DNA of 64,000 bases from Bifidobacterium leontopitheci (GTDB lineage: Bacteria > Actinomycetota > Actinomycetes > Actinomycetales > Bifidobacteriaceae): assembly GCF_009193355.1 (NCBI RefSeq), contig NZ_WBVT01000008.1, positions 1-64,000 on the forward strand, in the 5' to 3' direction. A program made the translations under genes and the position numbers. Under the pieces are notes generated by a model. The model was not told the DNA's origin, searched no databases, and saw nothing but the letters and a program-made list of their open reading frames with translations. Below, in pieces: positions 17,553-26,561 of the stretch (positions are counted from its first letter, which is position 1; each line of letters begins with the position of its first letter).

Positions 17553-18563
17553 GTGTCAGTCACAGCCGAGACAGCCGCAGTCGAGCCGACGGAGACGCCG
17601 ATGCTCGGCAAGAGCGTCATTTCCCTGGATGATCTTTCCCTCCGACAGATTCGTGAACTACTGCACAAAGCGCAGTACATCGACGCGAACCGCAAGCGCG
17701 TGGCGCACACCTGCGACGGCAGGGTGCTGGCCACGCTTTTTTATGAGCCGTCGACTCGCACCCGTCTGAGCTTCGAGACCGCCATGCTGCGTCTCGGCGG
17801 CAAGGTGATCGGCTTCGCCGGCGCGCAGCTCGCCTCCGTCTCGAAGGGCGAGTCCATCGCCGACACGCTCAAGACCGTCTCCAACTATGTGGACGTGGTC
17901 GCGATCCGCCATCCGAAGGAGGGCGCCGCGCTGGTCGCCTCCCGCGCCGCGTCCGTGCCCGTCATCAACGCGGGCGACGGCGGCCACATGCACCCGACGC
18001 AGACGCTCGCCGACCTGGCCACGCTGCAGTCGCGCTTCGGCCGCGTCACCAACCTGACCGTCGGCCTGTGCGGCGACCTCATGTTCGGCCGCACCGTGCA
18101 CAGCCTCATCGAGACGCTCTGCCGCTTCGGCAACGTGAACTTCGTGCTCATCAGCCCCGACGAGCTGAAGACCCCGCAGTACGTGCTCGACCGCATCGAC
18201 GCGACCCCGTCCTGCTCCTACACGGAGGTCAAGGATCTGGTCTCCGTGATCGGCGACCTCGACGTGCTGTACATGACCCGCGTGCAGCAGGAGCGCTTCT
18301 TCAACGAGGACGACTACCTGCGCCTGCGCGACACGTACATCCTCGACGAGGACAAGCTCTCGCACGCCAAGCCGGACATGGCCGTGCTGCACCCGCTGCC
18401 GCGCATCAACGAGATCGCCGTCGAGGTCGACGACGACCCGCGTGCCGCCTACTTCGAACAGGTGAAGAACGGCATGCTCATGCGCATGGCGTTGGAAAGC
18501 TCCGTTGTGGGCGACGACCTGCCCGGATACGAACCGCTCGAAACCAAGGAGGTCCAGGCCTGA
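17553..18563 (+). CDS. pyrB: Aspartate carbamoyltransferase, catalytic subunit
   Basis: PyrB condenses carbamoyl phosphate and aspartate, the committed step of UMP synthesis. It has 336 residues, slightly long because of an N-terminal extension of about 20 residues. It has the carbamoyl-phosphate motif STRTRLSFE (about 67-75), HPTQTLADL and the C-terminal HPLPR loop. The start is GTG at 17553, supported by GAAAGGTGAGCC. A TATAGT hexamer at 17493-17498 is the best promoter candidate. The stop overlaps the pyrI ATG by one base, as expected for subunits of one holoenzyme. Confidence 0.96.
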   Translation: MSVTAETAAVEPTETPMLGKSVISLDDLSLRQIRELLHKAQYIDANRKRVAHTCDGRVLATLFYEPSTRTRLSFETAMLRLGGKVIGFAGAQLASVSKGESIADTLKTVSNYVDVVAIRHPKEGAALVASRAASVPVINAGDGGHMHPTQTLADLATLQSRFGRVTNLTVGLCGDLMFGRTVHSLIETLCRFGNVNFVLISPDELKTPQYVLDRIDATPSCSYTEVKDLVSVIGDLDVLYMTRVQQERFFNEDDYLRLRDTYILDEDKLSHAKPDMAVLHPLPRINEIAVEVDDDPRAAYFEQVKNGMLMRMALESSVVGDDLPGYEPLETKEVQA

Positions 18564-18997
18564 TGGAAGTCACCAGCATCCAAAACGGCATCATCATCGA
18601 CCATGTGCCGGCAGGCACCGCGCTCAAAGTGCTCGACTATCTGAAGATCGACCCGGCGAAGACCAAGCTCGCCCTCATCATGAACACCGACAGCCACCTG
18701 TACGGCTCGAAGGACATCATCAAGATCGAGGACCGCGACGGCGAGGACAACCCGCACATCGACCTTGACGTGCTCGGCCTGGTGGCCCGCACCGCCACGG
18801 TCGGCATCGTGCGCGGCGGCACCATCGTCGAGAAGAAGACGCCGACGCTGCCCGAGCATGTGGTGAACATCCTCACGTGCAAGAACCCGCGCTGCGTGAC
18901 CACCACCGAACGCGGCATCGACCAGATGTTCCACCTGACGCATTCGGAACGTCAGGAATACCGCTGCGACTACTGCGACGAGGAAGCCAAGCTGTAG
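18563..18997 (+). CDS. pyrI: Aspartate carbamoyltransferase, regulatory subunit
   Basis: PyrI binds CTP/ATP and confers allosteric control on PyrB. It has 144 residues. All four structural zinc cysteines are present: C106 and C111 (CKNPRC), C135 and C138 (CDYC). The N-terminal nucleotide domain contains GTALKVLDYL. The ATG at 18563 shares its A with the pyrB stop, coupling the two subunits. Confidence 0.96.
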   Translation: MEVTSIQNGIIIDHVPAGTALKVLDYLKIDPAKTKLALIMNTDSHLYGSKDIIKIEDRDGEDNPHIDLDVLGLVARTATVGIVRGGTIVEKKTPTLPEHVVNILTCKNPRCVTTTERGIDQMFHLTHSERQEYRCDYCDEEAKL

Positions 18998-19005
18998 CCG
19001 GGCGC

Positions 19006-19048
19006 GGACGGTCGGGCCGGACGTCGTGACCGCACGGCCCGACCGTCC
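19006..19048. other. 13-bp stem between pyrI and pyrC
   Basis: GGACGGTCGGGCC (19006-19018) pairs perfectly with 19036-19048 across a 17-base loop. There is no following U-run. It may be an attenuator-like or RNA-processing structure that sets the ratio of pyrBI to the downstream pyr genes. Confidence 0.55.
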
Positions 19049-19103
19049 TGCGGCGGCCATCGGCTGCCGCGACAACACTTCATAGTCACTGCAAGGAGGG
19101 GCA

Positions 19104-20552
19104 ATGCTCACGCTGCGCAACATCAGGGTGTGGGACACGGATGAGATCATCGACGTGAAGGTCGACGCGACAGGCGCACTGTTCGAGGCCGGCGCCGCGA
19201 ACGTCAACGCCGCGCATGGCGACGCCGACATCGACGCGACCGGGCTGACGCTTGCGCCCGGATTCGCCGACCCGCACGTGCACTTCCGCGACCCCGGCCA
19301 GACCTACAAGGAGTCCATGACCTCCGGCTGCGCGGCCGCGGCGTCCGGCGGATACACCGACGTGCTCATCATGCCGAACACCGTGCCCGCGATGGACGGC
19401 GAGCCGGTCAGCGACCCGGACGCCCCCGGCGCGGCCGAAGTGCTGGCGACTGGACGGACCGACGTCATCGACTTTCTGCAGCATTACGCCGCCGACCATG
19501 ACGTGCCCCTGCCGGTGCGCTACGATCTGTGCGTGTGCGCGTCAAAGGGGCGCGCCGGTCAGGAGGCGACCGAACTGGAGCATTGGCGCCGCCACATGTC
19601 CGGCGTCGGCGACGAGGCGAAGGACGCCGACCAGCTGGCGCATCCGGTCACGTCGATCAGCGACGACGGCTCGGCCGTCACGCCGCAGACGCTGGACGCC
19701 GTGTTCGCGCTCGCCAAGGAGTCCGGATTGCCGCTCATCGAGCATTGCGAGCATCACGACACGGGCGCGGTGAACGAGGGCCCGGTCTCGCGCGAGCTCG
19801 GCGTTCCCGGTATCCCGGAGGACACGGAGCTGCGGATCGTCGAACGAGACATCGCCAAGGCCCGCGAGACCGGCGTGCACGTGCACTTCCAGCATGTGAG
19901 CACCGCCATCAGCTTCGACGCGATCCGCAAGGCAAAGGCCGAAGGCCTGCCGATCACCTGCGAGACCGCGCCGCACTACCTGTCGTTGAGCGACGAGGCG
20001 CTGCTCAAGTACGGCACGCTCGCCAAGATGAACCCGCCGCTCAGGAGCGAGGCGGACCGCAAGGCCACGTGCGAGGCGGTCGCCGACGGCACGGTGGACC
20101 TGCTCGCCACCGACCATGCGCCGCACACCATGGAGGAGAAGGAGCGCGGCTTCCTTGACGCGCCCAACGGCATCATCGGCCTGGAATGCGCGTACGGCGT
20201 CTGTCACAGGACGCTCGTCGACGGCGGCTACATCAGCGACCGGCGGCTCATCGAGCTCATGAGCGTCAACCCGATGAATCTTATGGGCCATGAGGCCACT
20301 GACATCACCGCGCTGCTCGACCGTGAGACCGACGCCTCGCGTGAGCCCGGCGCCAAGCGGCTGCTTGACCTCACCGCAGTGCAGGACGCGGACGGCATCG
20401 GCCTCGTCGTGCTCGCCACGGACGCCGCCTGGGCCGTCGACCCTGAGCGCTTCCATTCCAAGGCGCGCAACACGCCGTTCGGCGGTTGGAACGTGACCGG
20501 CCGGCCGCTCGCCACCATCATCGGACGCACGCTCGCGTTCAGCCGACTGTAG
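19104..20552 (+). CDS. pyrC: Dihydroorotase
   Basis: PyrC cyclises carbamoyl aspartate to dihydroorotate. It has 482 residues (class I, actinobacterial type). The metal-binding HxH is H58 and H60 in DPHVHFRDPG, and later LATDHAPH holds the catalytic Asp. AAGGAGGGGCA directly before the ATG is a strong ribosome binding site. It is third in the pyr operon. Confidence 0.96.
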   Translation: MLTLRNIRVWDTDEIIDVKVDATGALFEAGAANVNAAHGDADIDATGLTLAPGFADPHVHFRDPGQTYKESMTSGCAAAASGGYTDVLIMPNTVPAMDGEPVSDPDAPGAAEVLATGRTDVIDFLQHYAADHDVPLPVRYDLCVCASKGRAGQEATELEHWRRHMSGVGDEAKDADQLAHPVTSISDDGSAVTPQTLDAVFALAKESGLPLIEHCEHHDTGAVNEGPVSRELGVPGIPEDTELRIVERDIAKARETGVHVHFQHVSTAISFDAIRKAKAEGLPITCETAPHYLSLSDEALLKYGTLAKMNPPLRSEADRKATCEAVADGTVDLLATDHAPHTMEEKERGFLDAPNGIIGLECAYGVCHRTLVDGGYISDRRLIELMSVNPMNLMGHEATDITALLDRETDASREPGAKRLLDLTAVQDADGIGLVVLATDAAWAVDPERFHSKARNTPFGGWNVTGRPLATIIGRTLAFSRL

Positions 20553-20601
20553 ACCGTACGGCCCCGCCGAACGCGGGGCGGCTTCGCAAGAAAGGACCAT
20601 C

Positions 20602-21549
20602 ATGGATCGTTTGATCGACGCCATCGAGGCGACGCAGAACCCGAGCGTCGTCGGGCTCGACCCCACCGAGGCGCTCGTGCCGCCGCAGGTCGTGGCGAGC
20701 TTCGCCGAAGAGGTGCGTGACTCGGTCGACTCGCCCGACGAAGTGCCGGCGGCGCAGCTCGCCGTCGCGTTCTACGAGTTCAACCGGACCGTCATCGATG
20801 CGGTCGCCGGCATCGTGCCCGCGGTCAAACCGCAGATCGCCATGTACGAGGCGCTCGGCCCTGCCGGCGTCGACGTGTACACGATGACCTGCGAGTACGC
20901 GGCACAGCAGGGCCTGTACGTGCTCGCCGACGTCAAGCGCGGCGACATCGGCTCGACCGCTGCAGCCTACGCGCGCATGCTCACCGGCGTCGAAGGCCAC
21001 GACCCGTGGAACGTGGACGCGGTCACCGTCAACCCGTATCTCGGCACCGACGGCATCACCCCGTTCGTCGACGCCGCCAAACAGGCCGACAAGGACCTGT
21101 TCGTCCTCGTGCGCACCTCGAACCCGTCCTCCAGCGAGCTGCAGATGCTCGACCTCGCGGACGGCACGAAGGTGTACGAGCATGTCGCCGACCTGGTGGA
21201 AGGCTGGGGCGCCGACACGATCGGCGATCATGGTTATTCGCGCGTCGGCGCGGTCGTCGGCGCCACGCACCCCGAGGAAGGCAAGGCGCTACGCGCGCGC
21301 ATGCCGCACACGTTCTTCCTCGTGCCCGGTTACGGCGCGCAGGGCGGCACCGCCGCCGACGTGCGCGGCATGTTCGACGCGGACGGCTCCGGCGCCATCG
21401 TCAACTCCTCGCGCGGCATCATCGGCGCGTGGAAGAAGAACGGCGGCTACAAGGAGTCCATGTCCGCCGACGACGCGCTCGGCCTCGTGTTCGAGACGTC
21501 GCGTGCGGCAGCTGAACGCATGCGCGACGACCTCACGGCCGTGCTCTGA
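20602..21549 (+). CDS. pyrF: Orotidine 5'-phosphate decarboxylase
   Basis: PyrF decarboxylates OMP to UMP, the last step of the pathway. It has 315 residues, the longer type-2 form common in actinobacteria. The catalytic D110-x-K112-x-x-D115 is visible in LADVKRGDIGSTA. AAGAAAGGACCATC precedes the ATG. It lies in the pyr operon, 49 bases after pyrC. Confidence 0.95.
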   Translation: MDRLIDAIEATQNPSVVGLDPTEALVPPQVVASFAEEVRDSVDSPDEVPAAQLAVAFYEFNRTVIDAVAGIVPAVKPQIAMYEALGPAGVDVYTMTCEYAAQQGLYVLADVKRGDIGSTAAAYARMLTGVEGHDPWNVDAVTVNPYLGTDGITPFVDAAKQADKDLFVLVRTSNPSSSELQMLDLADGTKVYEHVADLVEGWGADTIGDHGYSRVGAVVGATHPEEGKALRARMPHTFFLVPGYGAQGGTAADVRGMFDADGSGAIVNSSRGIIGAWKKNGGYKESMSADDALGLVFETSRAAAERMRDDLTAVL

Positions 21550-21619
21550 TCCGCACCCTGCGTTTTGCGCGCACCCACTCATTCATCATCCGACAGCATC
21601 ATCTGACGTAAGGAGCATG

Positions 21620-22447
21620 ATGACCGCCACTTTCACCCCGACGTATGACGTGGTGGACGAGGCCGTCGCGGCAGGCTACTTCCCGCCGCGCCACCCCGTC
21701 GACATCACCGCCGTCGAAACGCTCGCCGACCGCGTGGTACGGCTGACCTTCCGCGACCCGTACATCGCGAAGCACGCCCGTCCGGCCCAGTTCGTCAACC
21801 TGTTCACCAACGATCCGCTGATGCCGATGCCCCGTCCGTTCGGCGTAAGCGAAGTGCACGGCGACGAGGTGAGCGTCATCTTCGCCGTCGTCGGCAAGGG
21901 CACCGCCGAATTCGCAGAACTCGCCGCCGGCGACACGCTGCAGGTGCTCGGCCCGCTGGGCCGGCCGTTCAAGACCAAGCAGGCCGCGCACTACGTGCTC
22001 GTGGCAGGCGGCCTCGGCGTGCCGCCGCTCATCTACGCCGCGCAGCATCTCGCCGCCGATCCGGCGACCCGCACCACCGCCGTGTTCGGCTACCGCAACG
22101 AGCATTTCGCCGACCGGTACGTCGAACCGTTCGCCGACGCGACCGCCAGCATCGACGAGTCGGAAGGCAACGTCATCACGTTGCTCGACCGACTGGAGGC
22201 GGCCGGTTCGCTGCACGCGGATGGGCTCGAGACCGTGGTCCTCTCCTGCGGCCCGCTGCCGATGATGAAGGCGGTCGCCTCATGGACCGCCAAGCGCGGC
22301 CTCGCCTGCCAGCTGAGCATGGAGCAGCGCATGGGTTGCGGCTACGGCACGTGCGTGCTGTGCACCGTTGACACCGTGGACGGGCGTCTCAAGGTGTGCT
22401 CCGACGGCCCGGTGTTCACCCGCGAACAGCTCGGATGGGGGGAGTGA
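21620..22447 (+). CDS. pyrK: Dihydroorotate dehydrogenase electron-transfer subunit
   Basis: PyrK passes electrons from the PyrD flavin to NAD+ through FAD and a [2Fe-2S] cluster. It has 275 residues. The cluster ligands are C240, C245, C248 and C260 (CGYGTCVLC, then KVCSDGP). A ferredoxin-reductase-like FAD/NAD fold lies before them (MPRPFGVSE, VAGGLGVPPL). Two ATGs are adjacent; 21620 is chosen because TAAGGAG leaves four bases there and only one base before 21617. It is followed five bases later by pyrD. Confidence 0.94.
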   Translation: MTATFTPTYDVVDEAVAAGYFPPRHPVDITAVETLADRVVRLTFRDPYIAKHARPAQFVNLFTNDPLMPMPRPFGVSEVHGDEVSVIFAVVGKGTAEFAELAAGDTLQVLGPLGRPFKTKQAAHYVLVAGGLGVPPLIYAAQHLAADPATRTTAVFGYRNEHFADRYVEPFADATASIDESEGNVITLLDRLEAAGSLHADGLETVVLSCGPLPMMKAVASWTAKRGLACQLSMEQRMGCGYGTCVLCTVDTVDGRLKVCSDGPVFTREQLGWGE

Positions 22448-22452
22448 GACCG

Positions 22453-23409
22453 ATGACCGTCGAAACCACAGCGAACCGCATCAACCTGTACGAGCCGCAC
22501 GAGTGGAAGCACCCCACCAAGGTGGCGGGCGTCACGTGGAAGAACCCGGTCGGCACCGCGTCCGGCACGTTCCAGTACGCGGCCGTCCGCTGGTTCTACG
22601 ACGTCAGCCAGCTGGGCGCCGTCTCCACGAAAGGCGTCTCCCCGGTGCCGTGGGAGGGTAATCCCAGCCCGCGCACCGCGGAGGGCCCGGCCTCGAACAT
22701 CAACGCTGTCGGCCTGCAAAACCCCGGCGTCGACCACTATCTCGTCGACGACCTGCCCAAGCTCAAGGAGGCCGGCGCCACGGTCGTCGCGAACGTGGCC
22801 GGCCACAGCGACGACGACTACGCGGCCGTCGTGGCCAAGCTCGCCGACTCAGCGGCCGACATGCTCGAGATCAACGTGAGCTGCCCGAACGTGACGCACG
22901 GCGGCATGAGCGTGGGCACCGATCCGGTCGCCCTCGCCAAGCTCATGGACCGGCTGCGCCCGATGACCGACAAGCCGATGATCATCAAGCTCACGCCGAA
23001 CGTCACCGACATCACCGTGCCCGCTCGAGCCGCCGTCGAGCACGGCGCCGACGCGTTGAGCATGATCAACACCGTGCTGGGCATGCGCATCGACATCCGC
23101 ACCGGCAAGCCGATCATCGCGCACGTCACCGGCGGCGTGTCCGGTCCGGCCGTGCTGCCCATCGGACTCGTGGCCGTCTACCGCACGCGCACCGTGCTGC
23201 CTGACATCCCGATCATCGGCATCGGCGGCGTCGACTCCGGCGAGAAGGCGCTCGAATACCTGTATGCGGGCGCGAACGCCGTCGAAGTGGGCGCGGCCGC
23301 ACTGTTCGATCCGGTCGCTCCGCTGCGCGTCGCCCGCGAACTCGACGACCTGCTTGACGAACGGCCGGAGCTCGCCGCCAAGCTCGCCGCAGGCAAGACC
23401 TGGCGCTGA
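22453..23409 (+). CDS. pyrD: Dihydroorotate dehydrogenase, class 1B catalytic subunit
   Basis: PyrD oxidises dihydroorotate to orotate using FMN. It has 318 residues. C144 in INVSCPNV is the catalytic base that defines class 1 enzymes, and [15 protein letters not shown] is part of the phosphate-binding site. Partnering with the adjacent pyrK shows the NAD-linked class 1B type. The start at 22453 follows GGGGGAGTGAGACCG. Confidence 0.95.
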   Translation: MTVETTANRINLYEPHEWKHPTKVAGVTWKNPVGTASGTFQYAAVRWFYDVSQLGAVSTKGVSPVPWEGNPSPRTAEGPASNINAVGLQNPGVDHYLVDDLPKLKEAGATVVANVAGHSDDDYAAVVAKLADSAADMLEINVSCPNVTHGGMSVGTDPVALAKLMDRLRPMTDKPMIIKLTPNVTDITVPARAAVEHGADALSMINTVLGMRIDIRTGKPIIAHVTGGVSGPAVLPIGLVAVYRTRTVLPDIPIIGIGGVDSGEKALEYLYAGANAVEVGAAALFDPVAPLRVARELDDLLDERPELAAKLAAGKTWR

Positions 23410-23430
23410 CCTGAATCGCATCCATGCACG

Positions 23431-23516
23431 GCCCCCGCTGGCGGGGGCTGTCGGCGGAAGCCGACTGGGGGTGGACCACCCTCCGTCACTTCGTGACACC
23501 TCCCGCCAGCGGGAGG
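23431..23516. repeat. REP/BIME-like palindromic element inside the pyr operon
   Basis: GCCCCCGCTGGCGGGGGC (23431-23448), a GTCAC TTC GTGAC hairpin (23485-23497) and CCTCCCGCCAGCGGGAGG (23499-23516) fill the pyrD-pyrE gap. The first palindrome is identical to 11766-11783. Its right end, GGGAGGGG, is the only strong purine run near the pyrE start. Confidence 0.75.
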
Positions 23517-23530
23517 GGAATAGGATTGAT

Positions 23531-24232
23531 ATGACCAACACCACACCGCTCGACATCCGGTTCACCCGGTTCCTGCTCGAATCGCAGGCGCTCAAGTTCG
23601 GCGAGTTCACGCTCAAGTCGGGCCGCAAGTCCCCGTACTTCATCAACGCGGGCGCGTTCAACGACGGCGCGAAGATCGCCACGCTCGGCGCGTTCTACGC
23701 GGAGAAGATCGCCGCGGAGACCGCCGCCGGCCGTCTGCCGCAGGGCATCGACACCGTGTTCGGACCGGCGTACAAGGGCATTCCGCTGGCCGTCTCCACG
23801 GCGATCGCGCTCACTGCGGCACACGGCATGCAGATCGGCTACACGTTCGATCGCAAGGAGAAGAAGGACCACGGCGACGGCGGCATGATGGTCGGCACGC
23901 AGCTCAAGGACGGCATGAAGGTGCTGCTCGTCGACGACGTGATGACCGCCGGCACCGCGGTGCGCGAGGTCGTCCCCAAGCTCAAGGCCGAGGCGGACGT
24001 GGAGATCGTCGGCCTCGTGCTGTCCGTCGACCGCATGGAGAAGACGAAGGATTCCGACACGTCAGCGGTCAAGGCCGTCGAGGCCGAGTTCGGCTTCCCC
24101 GTGTTCGCCATCGCCAACGTGCGCGAGATCTTCGAGGCGGGCCGCAAGATCGAGACCGCCGACGGCGAGCCGTACGTGACCGACGCCATCAAGGACGCCG
24201 CGGACGCCTACCTTGCGCAGTACGGCGCGTGA
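23531..24232 (+). CDS. pyrE: Orotate phosphoribosyltransferase
   Basis: PyrE joins orotate and PRPP to give OMP. It has 233 residues. The PRPP loop [13 protein letters not shown] lies at residues 131-143. [13 protein letters not shown] near the N-terminus is family-typical. The ATG at 23531 has only a modest AGGA five bases upstream, with GGGAGGGG of the palindromic element about 12 bases away. It is the last gene of the pyr operon; a 30-bp inverted repeat begins 12 bases after its stop. Confidence 0.96.
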   Translation: MTNTTPLDIRFTRFLLESQALKFGEFTLKSGRKSPYFINAGAFNDGAKIATLGAFYAEKIAAETAAGRLPQGIDTVFGPAYKGIPLAVSTAIALTAAHGMQIGYTFDRKEKKDHGDGGMMVGTQLKDGMKVLLVDDVMTAGTAVREVVPKLKAEADVEIVGLVLSVDRMEKTKDSDTSAVKAVEAEFGFPVFAIANVREIFEAGRKIETADGEPYVTDAIKDAADAYLAQYGA

Positions 24233-24238
24233 GGTGCC

Positions 24239-24667
24239 TCATAGCCGGCATAGAACATGAAAACGTCTTGGCGGTGTGGAGCACGGCGCCAAGACGTTTT
24301 CATGTTCTATGCCGGCCTGTTCAAGAGAGATGGTTTTCCGCAGTGCCTTGTTCTGCGTATCGACAGTCTGCTCAGTCATGCTCAATATGCGTTCAGGGAA
24401 CGTCGCATCGACCCTTTTGAACGCCGCCATATCCTCGGGAGAGGGCACAGCGCCCTCCCAGTAGGAGGCGCGGGCGATCAGTGCGCGTTGACCATCCTCC
24501 GGGTCGATTCCGCCATCGCTAATTTGACTTGTTCCGCTGCCGACTTCTGCGTTCGCTGTCATGATGCTGCGACGTATGCGCTGGAACTCGCCGTGGGGAT
24601 CCGGATTCGTCGCGATGCCCAGTCCGCGCCTGATCCCCCGAGAAACCGCTTTGCTCATTGTCTTCAT
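24239..24667 (-). pseudogene. DUF2335-like gene cut off by an inverted repeat
   Basis: This reads as 142 residues. Residues about 65-115 (AVPSPEDMAAFKRVD, PERILSMTEQ) match the pattern of DUF2335 membrane proteins, which normally continue into a C-terminal hydrophobic segment. Here the last 24 or so residues are encoded by the inverted repeat at 24244-24316 and the stop comes directly after it, so the membrane part is missing. Convergent with pyrE. It is probably a remnant at the edge of the prophage region. Confidence 0.55.
24244..24316. repeat. 30-bp perfect inverted repeat after pyrE
   Basis: The arms at 24244-24273 and 24287-24316 are exact reverse complements around a 13-base loop. Inside the arms, ACGTCTTGGCG...CGCCAAGACGT is followed by TTTT on both strands, so the inner part works on paper as a bidirectional intrinsic terminator. 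The outer GCCGGCATAGAACATG part goes beyond what termination needs. Confidence 0.85.
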
Positions 24668-24839
24668 GGGCCATCAGCCCTTCAATCTACACGTTTGCTA
24701 TCCGAATCATAGCAAATGAGCTTGGCTATCAGCGAAAGTGAACAAGCACGAGTGAATTCATTTGGCATGTCCATACCTGCCATGAGAATCGATTTCCAAT
24801 CGTCTCCGCATGACGATGGAGCCGCCAAGGAGGGTTGAC

Positions 24840-25109
24840 ATGAGGAAAGCAGATATTGCGTCGGAGACGTTACTTGACTGCGGCGGCTTCCGCTTCTACG
24901 ACAATCACATCGAGATAGACAAGCATGGCTTTTTCGGCGGGTTCAAGGGCGTGGACGTTATCTACTACAGTGACATCGCCGGGATTTCCGTTCGAGGCAG
25001 CATCATGGATGTCAAGAAGGCCGCCATGAAAAACGTCATCATGTTGCGCTTCAGAAACAGAAAACAGGCGCAGGAGGGGCTGAGCATCATCAACACGCAC
25101 AAAGCATGA
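24840..25109 (+). CDS. Small PH-like domain protein
   Basis: This reads as 89 residues. CAAGGAGGGTTGAC before the ATG is a strong ribosome binding site. A run of alternating beta strands (FRFYDNHIEI, VIYYSDIAGISV, NVIMLRFRN) ending in a helix resembles short bacterial PH-like proteins. There is no membrane segment. It lies in a lower-GC stretch beside the prophage remnants. The family match is by pattern only. Confidence 0.6.
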   Translation: MRKADIASETLLDCGGFRFYDNHIEIDKHGFFGGFKGVDVIYYSDIAGISVRGSIMDVKKAAMKNVIMLRFRNRKQAQEGLSIINTHKA

Positions 25110-25196
25110 GTCATCGCGCTATGCGCACGTATGCGAAAAACGAACCCAGCCGGCACCATGGTTTTGGTGCTGGTCGAGGGCGTTGTCGTAGGCGTC

Positions 25197-25610
25197 TTAT
25201 TTTGAACGGGTTTTAGGGGATAATCCGAGCTTTTTCATGGTAGCGCGGACCACCTGGCCAGCCTTGCGGGCGATGGCCTGCGGGCCCTTCGCGATGACCT
25301 GCTGGGTGATCGCGTCGAAGTCACGGCGGAACTGGTTGCTAAACGGCAGGATCACTGCGATGGTGTACGGCACCATGTCCTTCTTGTCGAAGCCGACGCC
25401 GCTCTTGGACTTCTCCGCGCCCTCGGCGACCCAGTCGGCCTCGGGGTCGCCGGTGATGATCGGCACGCGCACGCCCTTGCCCGGCAGCGGGATCTACGGG
25501 ACGAGCTGCATGAACACCATCTGGTAGACGGCGTTCTGCCAGATGGTGTTCTGGGTCTCTGGGGTCAGGTCAAGACCGCCGGACTGTCGTGTCATGGTCG
25601 GATCTGCCAT
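25197..25610 (-). pseudogene. Phage major capsid protein remnant with in-frame stop
   Basis: The frame opens at 25610 (MADPTMTRQSGGLDLTPE) and is broken by a TAG at 25494-25496 after 38 codons. It then continues in the same frame with IPLPGKGVRVPIITGDPEA and EKSKSGVGFDKKD, which is HK97-type capsid sequence. It ends at 25197 after about 137 codons, less than half a normal capsid gene, with a basic tail (MKKLGLSPKTRSK) unlike capsid. It therefore has both a nonsense change and a 3' truncation. The scaffold gene lies directly upstream, as in tailed-phage head modules. Confidence 0.75.
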
Positions 25611-25666
25611 GATGATGCTCCTTTCGAGCTATGGGGTTGCTGATGTGATGGTGCTCGGAGGGTTTT

Positions 25667-26215
25667 TCAGAAGTTGATGAGGCCGAACGCGTGGCGGAAA
25701 TCGTCGGCGAGCGTGGAGCGCGGGTTCTCCGGCTGGACGGTCCCGTTCGTCTGCGCGGGGATGCCGGTCTTCGGGAGCCTGGATTCCACGTACTCGTTGA
25801 CGGCCTTCGCGTGCGCCTGCATCGCCTCGAGGCTGTCGCCCACGATCAGCGACGCGGGCAGGCCATTCTCCTCGGCGACCTGCGCACGCCATTCGGCAGT
25901 CTGCTTCTCGGCCTTGAGCGCGTCGAGCTCCTTCTGGAGCTTCGCTGTGCGCGCCTCGGCCTTCTGCGCTTCGCTCATCTGCGACTCCTTGAGCTTTTCC
26001 AGCTCGTCGGCCGCGGTCTTGTTGTCCTTGGCGCGTTTCTCCCACTCGCGCGAGTGGCGGATCGCGTCCTGGTACTTGGCCTGCCAGTCCACGGCGTCAG
26101 CCGTGTCCTCGCCGTCGTCGCCGGTCCCGGATGCGTCCGAGCCGCCCTCCGCGCCCGAGTCCACGAGACGCAGGCGCTTCGGCAAGCAATGCCACGGCAG
26201 GTTGAATCCATGCAT
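25667..26215 (-). CDS. Phage capsid scaffolding protein
   Basis: This reads as 182 residues. The start at 26215 follows AAGGAGGACCATC. An acidic, Gly-rich N-terminal part is followed by a long coiled coil at about residues 45-120 (many E/K/A heptads) and a short C-terminal domain, the layout of phage scaffolding (DUF4355-like) proteins. Scaffolds guide capsid assembly and are then removed. It lies between the MuF module and the capsid remnant, the standard head-gene order. The reading frame is intact. Confidence 0.75.
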   Translation of the reverse strand: MHGFNLPWHCLPKRLRLVDSGAEGGSDASGTGDDGEDTADAVDWQAKYQDAIRHSREWEKRAKDNKTAADELEKLKESQMSEAQKAEARTAKLQKELDALKAEKQTAEWRAQVAEENGLPASLIVGDSLEAMQAHAKAVNEYVESRLPKTGIPAQTNGTVQPENPRSTLADDFRHAFGLINF

Positions 26216-26256
26216 GATGGTCCTCCTTGAATTGGTTGATGGGCCCGTTCCGGGCA

Positions 26257-26281
26257 TAAAAAAACCACCCGTGCGGGTGGT
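26257..26281 (-). terminator. Rho-independent terminator, minus strand
   Basis: ACCACCC-GTGC-GGGTGGT (26264-26281) is followed on the minus strand by seven U (26263-26257). It ends the portal-MuF-small acidic gene transcript and separates it from the scaffold gene. Confidence 0.85.
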
Positions 26282-26312
26282 CATAAACATGAAAAATGGT
26301 TATGGCGTCAGG

Positions 26313-26561
26313 TCAGAGCCTGCCGGAAGCCTTCAGCCGGTCATATTCATCGGCCAAGTCATCCGTTGAGAACAGCAATCCGGCACGGAAACGCTTCTTG
26401 GCTTCTGCTGAGACCCAAGCCTGTTTGACTTCCGGATAGGGATAAAGGCCGGTTTTCTTGCATACAGAAGCGATCTCCTCGGGGTCAGTCACCTCGATCA
26501 GGTCACCGGGGTGGAATACGAAGCGGTCGTATTCCTCATCGTCGAAAGGATTGTCGCTCAT
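26313..26561 (-). CDS. Small acidic protein, candidate immunity partner of the MuF-ART protein
   Basis: This reads as 82 residues and is strongly acidic (MSDNPFDDEEYDRF). Its ATG overlaps the stop of the MuF-ART gene by four bases (ATGA), so the two are translationally coupled. A terminator follows 32 bases later, so it closes that transcript. No family was recognised. Small acidic proteins coupled downstream of toxin domains are commonly immunity proteins; that role is inferred from context. Alternatively it is an ordinary head-module accessory protein. Confidence 0.7.
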   Translation of the reverse strand: MSDNPFDDEEYDRFVFHPGDLIEVTDPEEIASVCKKTGLYPYPEVKQAWVSAEAKKRFRAGLLFSTDDLADEYDRLKASGRL

